A stretch of 21,094 nt of DNA from VGWB01 sp964480945 (GTDB taxonomy: Bacteria; Bacteroidota; Ignavibacteria; UBA10030), in NCBI GenBank assembly GCA_964480945.1, contig CAYZRX010000069.1:1-21094 (forward strand), given 5' to 3'. The notes under the pieces were generated by a model. It worked only from the letters and a program-made list of their open reading frames with translations. It did not search any database and was not told the origin of the DNA. A program made the position numbers and the translations under genes. This document shows positions 15,631-21,094 of the stretch, in pieces. Position 1 is the first letter of the stretch. Each line of letters begins with the position of its first letter.

Positions 15631-16668
15631 CTAGAAGACGTAGTAGAAGGTCACCCTCGGGACAACGTCGTTGGAACCGCCTGCCTGATAGGTTTGGAGA
15701 TAGAGATTGGGCATCACATGAACGTTGTTTGCGGGGATGTAGTCCAGAGCGAGAATCAAGAGGTTGATCCCGTCCTTGTCGAGGCTGGTGTTCGGATCCC
15801 AAATATCGTACCGTCCGACGAGACGCAGGTCGCTGCTGACCGCGTACCAGCCAAAAACGGTCACTCCATAGTTCTTTTGATCTTCCAGGGCGGCAGTGGG
15901 TATGCTGCGGAAATTGTTCTGAATCGTCTGGTAATACCCCTCCACGCCGAGCGAATACTCGTTCTTCGAGGCCAGGTTCACGAATCCTGCGAAAGTGATC
16001 CTGCTGTTCGATTTCATCTGCCCGCTGACCGCATCGAGCTTGTTGCCCCGCGTGTCGTAGTCTCCATAGACGAGCACCTGAAGCCCAGAAGCCACCTTGA
16101 ACTGCAGATTTCCGTAGTATCTCTTGAACTTGTCGCTCTCCGGGCTATTACCTGAATTATTGGCAATCTTCAGCCAGTACTTCGCGCTACCGCCGTTGTC
16201 GAGGTTTCCCTTCAAATCGATCCCGAGATCTCGCGATGGGACGATGCCCCGAAGATCCATGATCGTCTTTTCCAGACTCCTGTATCCCCATGCCCCTTCG
16301 GAAAGATCATACGCCGGTGTGGGCGACACACCAAACACCAAATCGCTGCCCTGGAACACGTTCTTCCACCGCAGGTATGCATCCTTCACAAACACTCCAG
16401 TCTTGCCGTTCGACGCGAGAGCAGACTGATCTGCCTCCAGCCGAAATCGCGTGGTGAAGTCTTCCGCGATGTCATAGTCATACGTGAAGTAAATCCGGCG
16501 GAACTGGAAGCCGTTGAAGTCTTTCTTCGAGGCGTCGTGCTGATCCGCATTGTAGAAGTAGTCGCCGAACATCAGGCCACTGAACTTCCCGCTCGGCGCG
16601 AATGCCTTCTCCTGCGCATTCAGGACTGCCACAAATATCAACGGCAGGACGATGTAAAGCTTCTTCAT
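15631..16668 (-). CDS. Outer-membrane beta-barrel porin, probably phosphate-starvation induced
   Basis: A 345-residue exported protein with a signal peptide of about 18 residues (hydrophobic IVLPLIFVAVL, cleavage near NAQ). The mature part has alternating aromatic/polar beta strands and ends in a terminal Phe (TFYYVF), as in proteins folded by the BAM machinery. Segments such as FQFRRIYFTYDYDIAEDFTTRFRLEAD and GVFVKDAYLRWKNVFQGSDLVFGVSPTP resemble phosphate-selective porins O and P. Its position between phoBR and pstS, and a Pho-type operator array about 200 bp upstream, suggest it admits phosphate across the outer membrane. The Shine-Dalgarno is a clear GGAGG. The substrate is inferred from context, and a general porin cannot be excluded. 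Confidence 0.82.
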   Translation of the reverse strand: MKKLYIVLPLIFVAVLNAQEKAFAPSGKFSGLMFGDYFYNADQHDASKKDFNGFQFRRIYFTYDYDIAEDFTTRFRLEADQSALASNGKTGVFVKDAYLRWKNVFQGSDLVFGVSPTPAYDLSEGAWGYRSLEKTIMDLRGIVPSRDLGIDLKGNLDNGGSAKYWLKIANNSGNSPESDKFKRYYGNLQFKVASGLQVLVYGDYDTRGNKLDAVSGQMKSNSRITFAGFVNLASKNEYSLGVEGYYQTIQNNFRSIPTAALEDQKNYGVTVFGWYAVSSDLRLVGRYDIWDPNTSLDKDGINLLILALDYIPANNVHVMPNLYLQTYQAGGSNDVVPRVTFYYVF

Positions 16669-16848
16669 TACATACCTCCAAGGAAGGTTTGAGATTTGAG
16701 GTTAATTGGACACCATACTTCCAGCTAGACCACGTGACGTGTCGCTCACAATCGTCGAACCATTTCGTCCGCAGCAAAGTCCCGCATCAGACGGTGCAGG
16801 AAGTGCATCAGCCAGGCAAAATCAAGTTGTAGCCTCGACAACGAGCAC

Positions 16849-16854
16849 AATATA
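16849..16854 (-). promoter_or_regulatory. -10-like box of the porin promoter
   Basis: TATATT on the minus strand matches TATAAT at five of six positions. It begins nine bases beyond the operator array at 16864-16903. It implies a leader of roughly 175 bases before the porin start codon. Confidence 0.45.
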
Positions 16855-16863
16855 ACCCCGTTG

Positions 16864-16903
16864 CTTTAGCAAGGTATTAGTTCACGGTTAAGAAATTGTT
16901 ATG
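16864..16903 (-). promoter_or_regulatory. Second PhoB operator array, upstream of the porin gene
   Basis: Read toward the porin, heptamers at exact 11-bp steps are CATAACA, CTTAACC, ACTAATA and GCTAAAG. All keep TAA at positions 3-5, and the first two are near-identical to units of the pstS array, including the shared ATTT spacer. The last two are weaker. The match in period, core and orientation makes it a likely second PhoB site. Confidence 0.65.
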
Positions 16904-17166
16904 CCCGCGACCGGCGTACTATGCTGCGGATGGGCGGCCGGAATGCAAAGGGCAGAAGGCGCGCCCCGCTCCGAGTTCGGCAAAACGACCGCTGCAGTCT
17001 TGGGCTTTCACAGGGGGTGAGGTAGAGTCGATTTGCAGGAGCGGGAAGAGTGAAAAAGGGAGGGAATCTATGGACCCGTCCCAGAGACTCACGCCCACAG
17101 GGATCGCGCGAGCGAAATAGGGACCGGAGGTGCGTTGTGCGTCAGGCTACGATAAGCGGTAACGGT

Positions 17167-18615
17167 CTATTTCTTCAACTCGAACGAGAAGGTCGTCCCC
17201 TTCCCCACTTCGCTCGAGACCTCCACTTTGCTGCTGTGGGCCTCGATGATATGCTTCACGATGGCAAGCCCCAGGCCTGTGCCCCCGACCTCGCGCGAAC
17301 GGGCCTTGTCCACACGGTAGAATCGCTCAAAGATCCTCGGGAGGTGTTCCGGTTCAATGCCCGGACCGTTATCGGATATCGAAATCTTCACGGAGTGATC
17401 AGTTTCCGAGAGCCGGATCGACACAGCTGCCCCGGTCTGGCTGTACTTCAACGCGTTGTCGACAATGTTCCCGATTGCCACGCGGAGTCGTTCCTTATCG
17501 CCGAGCACGGAGATCTCATGCTCCGGCGCCTCAAGCGCCAGCTTCTGACCGTTCTTGGCGGCAGCGTCCGACCATTCCCCCAACATTTGCCGGATCAGGA
17601 CACCAACATCGAAGTAACGGAAGCTCAACTTCATGTCCCCCGACTCAATGCGCGAGATCTCGATGAGATCATTCAGAAGGTTATCCAGGCGTCTCGCGTG
17701 TTCATATGCTTTTTCAATGAATTTTCGGTTCACGCTTGGATCGTCGACTGCGCCTTCCTGGAGCGTCTCAAGGAAACCCATGAGCGAGAAGAGAGGCGTG
17801 CGTAGTTCGTGCGACACATTTGCGAGAAACTCCGTGCGCACGCGCTCCAGCTTCTTTAGCTGCTCGATGTCTTTCTTGAGCTGGTGGGTCATTTCGTTGA
17901 TAAGCTCGGCGAGGTTGCCGATTTCATCGCGCGAGCGTATAGGAATTACTTGATCGAAGTTCCCCCGTTTGATCTCCTGAACCATCCCGGTGATTTCCAT
18001 CAGGGGCGTAGACATCCGGCGGGCGACGAAACGACTCGTAATGATGATGACCAGAAGGACAAACAAACCGGCGAGGCCGATCTTAAACCGAAACTCATTG
18101 ACCACGCGCTCGACATCGCCGAGATCGACTGAGACACGAATATAGCGGAGGTGCGGGAACGCCCCGGAAACCAATCCCACATAGCTGATATCGCGGGCGA
18201 CGTAGATCTGGTCATAATGCACGGATACGCTCGTCCGAACATTGGACCCGATTCCCTTCAGCCGTGCCCCGACGACCTCGGGACGTTGCGCGTGGTTCTC
18301 GAGCGTCGGCAACAAGGAATCTGGGACGAAGGAATCGTAGACAACGGTGCCGGACGAGTCAATGAGCGTGATGCGTATCTGCGCCGCCGATGCGATTGCA
18401 GCGAGGGTTTGAACCGTGTGTGTGCGCGATTCGTCACGGTGCGATGCTTCGCCGATCACCGCTGCAATTTCCTGCGTCTCGGCCTCCTGGCTCGATATGA
18501 TCCGGTTGTAGTAGTAGTGCTCGATCTCGTAGCTCGAAAGGAAGCCAAAGAGAGCGACAACTGCGAGGGAAATGACGATGAAGGTGAGCGTGATTTTCGA
18601 TTGGATGCCGCGCAT
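17167..18615 (-). CDS. phoR: Phosphate-regulon sensor histidine kinase PhoR
   Basis: A 482-residue inner-membrane kinase. Domains in order are a first membrane helix (about 8-28), an extracytoplasmic sensor region of about 150 residues, a second membrane helix (about 178-198), a HAMP linker (199-250), the dimerisation/phosphoacceptor helix with VSHELRTPL (His near residue 269), and the ATPase domain with the N-box NIVDNALKYS, DNGPG and GTGLGLA. No cytoplasmic PAS domain fits between HAMP and the His box, unlike E. coli PhoR. Its start codon overlaps the phoB stop by one base (TGATG) with a strong AAGGGAG, so both are translationally coupled. The name rests on neighbours (phoB, pst, phoU). Confidence 0.9.
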   Translation of the reverse strand: MRGIQSKITLTFIVISLAVVALFGFLSSYEIEHYYYNRIISSQEAETQEIAAVIGEASHRDESRTHTVQTLAAIASAAQIRITLIDSSGTVVYDSFVPDSLLPTLENHAQRPEVVGARLKGIGSNVRTSVSVHYDQIYVARDISYVGLVSGAFPHLRYIRVSVDLGDVERVVNEFRFKIGLAGLFVLLVIIITSRFVARRMSTPLMEITGMVQEIKRGNFDQVIPIRSRDEIGNLAELINEMTHQLKKDIEQLKKLERVRTEFLANVSHELRTPLFSLMGFLETLQEGAVDDPSVNRKFIEKAYEHARRLDNLLNDLIEISRIESGDMKLSFRYFDVGVLIRQMLGEWSDAAAKNGQKLALEAPEHEISVLGDKERLRVAIGNIVDNALKYSQTGAAVSIRLSETDHSVKISISDNGPGIEPEHLPRIFERFYRVDKARSREVGGTGLGLAIVKHIIEAHSSKVEVSSEVGKGTTFSFELKK

Positions 18616-19304
18616 CAAAGCTCCCTTTTGAATCGGTAGCCGACGCCCTTCACTGTCTCGATGTGCGCCGCGAGGCTTCCGAGTTTCTCACGGATCTTTC
18701 GGATGTGCACATCCACTGTCCGGTCAACCACGTACACGTTATGCCCCCAGATCTGATTCAACAAGGTCTCCCGCGAGATGACCCGGTCCGGATGCCGTGC
18801 AAGATGAAGCAGGACTTCGAACTCCTTTTTCGGAAGGTGCGTCTCTTTGTTCCGGATCTTGACCGTATAGTTCTCAGGGTGGATCTCGAGATCCCCGATC
18901 TTGATCACTCCTCCATGGAGGCCGGCTTGCACAGGCTCACGCACTTGCAGGGCCTTCTTCACGCGAGCAACAAGTGTACGAATCCGAACGGGCTTGGCAA
19001 TGTAGTCATCCGCCCCCAACTCCAGCCCCAGCACCTCATCCACCTCGCTCTCTCGGGCCGTCAGGAAAATCACCGGAAGCGTCGAAGTTTCCGGCTCACG
19101 GCGGATTGCCTTGCAGACCTCCCACCCGTCCATCTCCGGCATCATCACATCCAGCAGCACAAGATCGGGGTGCTTCTCCAGGAGACGAAGCGCTTCGCGC
19201 CCGTTCGTCGCCGTGAGCACTCGATATCCTTCCTTATTGAGGTTGTACCTCAGGAGCTCGACGATGTCTTGTTCATCATCGACAACGAGGATGGTGGGTT
19301 GCAT
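18615..19304 (-). CDS. phoB: Phosphate-regulon response regulator PhoB (OmpR family)
   Basis: A 229-residue regulator. The receiver domain (about 1-120) has the acidic pair Asp9/Asp10, the phosphoacceptor Asp52 in LVLLDVMMPEMDG, the switch Thr82 and Lys104. The C-terminal winged helix (about 130-229) has KEFEVLLHLARHPDRVISRETLLNQIWG and the recognition helix VVDRTVDVHIRKIREKLG, both typical of the OmpR/PhoB family. It is expected to bind the 11-bp repeat arrays upstream of pstS and the porin. The start is only 18 bases past the T-rich tail of the tmRNA terminator and lacks a visible Shine-Dalgarno. Confidence 0.92.
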   Translation of the reverse strand: MQPTILVVDDEQDIVELLRYNLNKEGYRVLTATNGREALRLLEKHPDLVLLDVMMPEMDGWEVCKAIRREPETSTLPVIFLTARESEVDEVLGLELGADDYIAKPVRIRTLVARVKKALQVREPVQAGLHGGVIKIGDLEIHPENYTVKIRNKETHLPKKEFEVLLHLARHPDRVISRETLLNQIWGHNVYVVDRTVDVHIRKIREKLGSLAAHIETVKGVGYRFKREL

Positions 19305-19321
19305 GGAATTGAGGTGCGATT

Positions 19322-19355
19322 GAACAAGAAAGCCTCCGTTGGCCTAACGAAGGCT
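19322..19355 (-). terminator. Intrinsic terminator of the tmRNA gene
   Basis: On the minus strand AGCCTTCGTT and AACGGAGGCT form a ten-pair stem (one T-G wobble) with a five-base loop. TTTCTTGTT follows. It begins five bases after the CCA end of tmRNA and ends 18 bases before the phoB start codon. Confidence 0.85.
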
Positions 19356-19359
19356 ATGT

Positions 19360-19738
19360 TGGTGGAGGTGCGGGGAGTCGAACCCCGGTCCGAAGAGAAG
19401 ACTCTCAAAACGTTTACATACATAGCCTCCCTTTTTTGGTTCGCACGCGGAAACTCCGGGAGACAGGATTGGCCACGTGCTATCCGAAGTAGATCCCGCT
19501 TGCGGCGGGATTTCATCCGATCCCCTTCAGAACGAGATCGGACTATCCCATCTCACTCGACGTTCTTTTTGCCCCCAATGGGCAAAGAGCAGAAAGAACG
19601 GGTTGCTTAAGTTAGATTAAGCAGCCAGTGCGTAGTTGTAGTTGGCACTTGATTGTTTACCGCTTTTTTAACGTGGACACGGAGACCACGGTATGCAGTT
19701 CTGAGCTTCCTCATCCCCGTCGAAGCCAGGTCACCCCC
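19360..19738 (-). ncRNA. ssrA: Transfer-messenger RNA (tmRNA)
   Basis: This 379-base RNA rescues stalled ribosomes. The 5' end GGGGGTG pairs completely with CACCTCC before the encoded ACCA end (seven pairs, one G-U). The 5' half continues with ACCTGGCTTCGACGGGGAT, and the 3' half has TTCGGAC followed by a CGGGG/CCCCG T-arm with the loop TTCGACT, all standard for one-piece tmRNA. The tag reading frame (19617-19646) encodes ANYNYALAA followed by TAA, after which another stop lies close by, so the released tag would be AANYNYALAA including the alanine carried by tmRNA. The LAA end is the usual signal for ClpXP-type degradation. An intrinsic terminator follows directly. Assignment is nearly certain. 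Confidence 0.97.
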
Positions 19739-19793
19739 AAAGGGAATAATCGTTCAGCTCACGTCGATTGCAGGATGAATTTCACTCATTTGG

Positions 19794-19822
19794 AATGTAC
19801 GAAGTTGATCCCAAATACTCAA
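19794..19822 (-). promoter_or_regulatory. Possible promoter of the tmRNA gene
   Basis: On the minus strand TTGAGT and TACATT are separated by 17 bases, each with four of six consensus matches. A start about 50 bases before the mature 5' end would be removed by RNase P, which is normal for tmRNA. A better alternative nearer the 5' end was not found. Confidence 0.35.
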
Positions 19823-19836
19823 CCGCTCATTTGGCC

Positions 19837-19860
19837 CTGAAGTGGACGGACCACGTTCAG
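19837..19860 (-). terminator. Hairpin directly after the LOG-family gene
   Basis: On the minus strand CTGAACGTGG and CCACTTCAG pair over nine positions with one bulged base and the loop TCCGT, starting two bases after the stop codon. No T-run follows, so termination is uncertain, but the position fits a 3' end structure. Confidence 0.4.
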
Positions 19861-19861
19861 T

Positions 19862-20710
19862 TCACGCCGCCGGCTCGGTTGTTTCTTTGGGGTAGTTTCT
19901 GCGCAACTCTTTGACCAGATGCTCGAAGGCCTCCTCCGGTGTATCCGCATAGGCAAACAGCTTGAGTTCCTTGCGCCCTATCAATCCAAGCTTGATCAAG
20001 TTTGGAAAGTTGAGTGTTTTCTCCCAATATTCCCTTCCATAGAGGACGACCGTCACCTTTTTCTTGATCTTGTTCGTCTGAAGCAGCGTAAGCACCTCGA
20101 AGAGCTCATCCATCGTGCCAAAACCGCCCGGGAACATCACCAGAGCCTTCGCCAAGTAAACGAACCAGAACTTCCGCATGAAAAAGTAATGAAACTCGAA
20201 ATTCAGATTCTTCGTCAGGTACGGGTTCGCGCTTTGCTCATACGGAAGGCTGATGTTCAGCCCGACGGACCTTCCACCCGCCAGTTTCGCCCCCTTGTTC
20301 GCGGCTTCCATGATGCCCGGTCCTCCGCCGGAACAGACCACGAACCGGTTCTGCTGGTAGAGCTTCATGGACCATTTCGTCAGCATGCGGGATAGCCGGG
20401 CCGCGTCCTCATAATACTTCGACATCAACAATTGGGTTCTCGCGGCTGCCAACGCTCGCCGAACGCTACTCCCCGGTTGTTTCGCTCCCTTGAGCCGACG
20501 CTCGAGCTCCTTCACCCTCGCCAAGCTTTGCCTACGTGATACGACCCGTGCGGACCCGAAGAAGACGATCGTGTCTCGTACATTCTCCCGGCGAAAACGA
20601 CGACGCGGCTCGAGAAACTCCGCGATCAACCTGATCACTCGTGCATCCGGACTGTTCAGAAACTCCACGTTCCGATAAGCTTTTTCCACGCGTCGTGCTG
20701 TTCTGGGCAT
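19862..20710 (-). CDS. LOG family protein (TIGR00730-type, putative nucleotide 5'-monophosphate phosphoribohydrolase)
   Basis: The protein has the Rossmann-like LOG/lysine decarboxylase-like fold with both family signatures, SGGGPGIMEAANKGA (about residues 128-142) and PGGFGTMDELFE (about 194-205). LOG enzymes cut the ribose-phosphate from nucleoside monophosphates, and in plants the reaction yields active cytokinin. In bacteria the physiological substrate is usually unknown. At about 282 residues it is longer than the usual 180-200 because of a basic N-terminal extension of some 100 residues with an Arg/Lys-rich, helix-prone stretch (around 60-100), as in other long members. The start at 20710 is preferred because AAAAGGCGAG lies six bases ahead; the ATG at 20731 is possible. 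It does not belong obviously to the phosphate genes. Confidence 0.85.
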   Translation of the reverse strand: MPRTARRVEKAYRNVEFLNSPDARVIRLIAEFLEPRRRFRRENVRDTIVFFGSARVVSRRQSLARVKELERRLKGAKQPGSSVRRALAAARTQLLMSKYYEDAARLSRMLTKWSMKLYQQNRFVVCSGGGPGIMEAANKGAKLAGGRSVGLNISLPYEQSANPYLTKNLNFEFHYFFMRKFWFVYLAKALVMFPGGFGTMDELFEVLTLLQTNKIKKKVTVVLYGREYWEKTLNFPNLIKLGLIGRKELKLFAYADTPEEAFEHLVKELRRNYPKETTEPAA

Positions 20711-20881
20711 ACGTTGCTCGCCTTTTCTCATGATATCGAAGTCAGTTTGTGTTTTGAATCGGGTGAGATTCTCAAAGGACCGCTCGCAGGGTGGGCGATT
20801 GAGCCGGCGCGATCGCTGAGGGACTGCGAAATGATCGAAGTTGTGGCTCGGCGCCGCTCCGACACTGGTGCATCCTCGGAA

Positions 20882-21094
20882 TCAGTTGTCTTCGCCAGTC
20901 GTACCCTTCCACTCTTCGCTGACGATTGCCGGAACCTCCTTGCCACTCTTGCGGAATGTAAGTTCTTCGCCAGACTCGAGTGAGTGTGATCTCACGTATC
21001 CGAGCCCGAGGAAGCTTGAACCATCACTTGCTCTCACAGCGCTCGTGAGCGTTCCGGCCTCCTCCCTCCCGCTGAACAGCGGCTGCGGAAGCAT
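20882..21094 (-). CDS. YgfZ/GcvT-like folate-binding protein, C-terminal fragment
   Basis: The frame is open to the right edge, so only the last 70 or so residues are visible. The ATG at the very edge is probably an internal Met. The stretch with SGREEAGTLTSAVRAS, SFLGLGYVRSHSLESGEEL and KEVPAIV fits the C-terminal beta-barrel domain shared by YgfZ (Fe-S cluster assembly factor IBA57-like) and aminomethyltransferases. The short length after GYVR and the ending suit YgfZ better than GcvT. Its stop codon is about 150-170 bp upstream of the LOG gene start, in the same direction. Assignment rests on a short fragment. Confidence 0.6.
   Translation of the reverse strand: MLPQPLFSGREEAGTLTSAVRASDGSSFLGLGYVRSHSLESGEELTFRKSGKEVPAIVSEEWKGTTGEDN

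Larger units (their letters stand above)
16669..17166. other. Intergenic region between phoR and the porin gene
   Basis: About 500 bp without a credible gene. The part nearest the porin (16669-16848) would be a long 5' leader. It is followed upstream by a -10-like box (16849-16854) and an operator array (16864-16903). The remainder (16904-17166) contains an 8-bp inverted pair, CCCGCTCC (16965-16972) and GGAGCGGG (17038-17045). It also holds a 16-codon plus-strand reading frame (17070-17120) behind a strong GGGAGGG. No convincing terminator for phoR was found. Confidence 0.6.

Noticed and set aside
17050..17805. 251-codon plus-strand frame over phoR
   Set aside because: It is antisense to a clearly conserved kinase, has no recognisable domain, and arises from codon bias of the true gene.
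18663..19610. 315-codon plus-strand frame over phoB and the tmRNA gene
   Set aside because: It crosses a response regulator, a terminator and a structured RNA, so it cannot be a real gene; no family resemblance.
20728..20946. 72-codon minus-strand frame before the LOG gene
   Set aside because: It overlaps the YgfZ-like C-terminus in another frame, and its composition (Ser/Arg-rich, no pattern) is that of a non-coding frame.
20714..20983. 89-codon plus-strand frame between the LOG gene and the YgfZ-like fragment
   Set aside because: It overlaps the ends of both minus-strand genes, starts at a non-ATG codon without a Shine-Dalgarno, and shows no domain.

Overview
The window is a chromosomal stretch of a free-living bacterium with mid-range GC content and dense operons. 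It holds no insertion sequence, phage gene or CRISPR array. Gene content, Shine-Dalgarno use (GGGAG, AGGAG) and a two-membrane envelope (outer-membrane barrel ending in Phe, PhoBR/Pst system, small-type PurL, MutS2) suggest a Gram-negative of the Bacteroidota/Ignavibacteriota/Chlorobiota neighbourhood. That placement is an inference from gene style, not a proof.

Positions 1-1979 (+): the end of a zinc/manganese-type ABC uptake operon (substrate-binding protein C-terminus and an ABC-3 permease), with an overlapping short-chain dehydrogenase. Positions 1980-2134 hold a promoter-like sequence and a strong intrinsic terminator about 70 bp apart, possibly bounding a small RNA. Positions 2135-9897 (+): a housekeeping run of yqeY, cvpA, mutS2, a biotin carboxylase, a biotin carrier protein and purL, mostly with tiny gaps or overlaps. 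Positions 9898-10158 are a non-coding, hairpin-rich convergent junction.

Positions 10159-19304 (-) form one phosphate-starvation island. Read in the direction of transcription it is phoB-phoR, a 500-bp gap, an outer-membrane porin, pstS-pstC-pstA-pstB-phoU, then dapF. Two arrays of heptamers spaced exactly 11 bp, with a TAA/TTA core, lie just upstream of pstS and of the porin, each close to a -10-like box. They look like PhoB operators and tie the porin to the Pho regulon. In the likely scheme PhoR senses the state of the Pst transporter through PhoU, PhoB binds the arrays, and the porin and PstSCAB import phosphate across both membranes.

Positions 19360-19738 (-) encode a complete tmRNA (tag reading frame ANYNYALAA) with its own terminator, directly upstream of phoB. 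Positions 19862-20710 (-) encode a LOG-family protein. The window ends in the C-terminus of a YgfZ/GcvT-like folate-binding protein (-). The most interesting items are the two Pho operator arrays, the 13-bp perfect hairpin inside the start of pstC, the phoB gene placed just behind the tmRNA terminator without a visible Shine-Dalgarno, the candidate small RNA at about 2024-2113, and the palindrome-bounded structured block after dapF.
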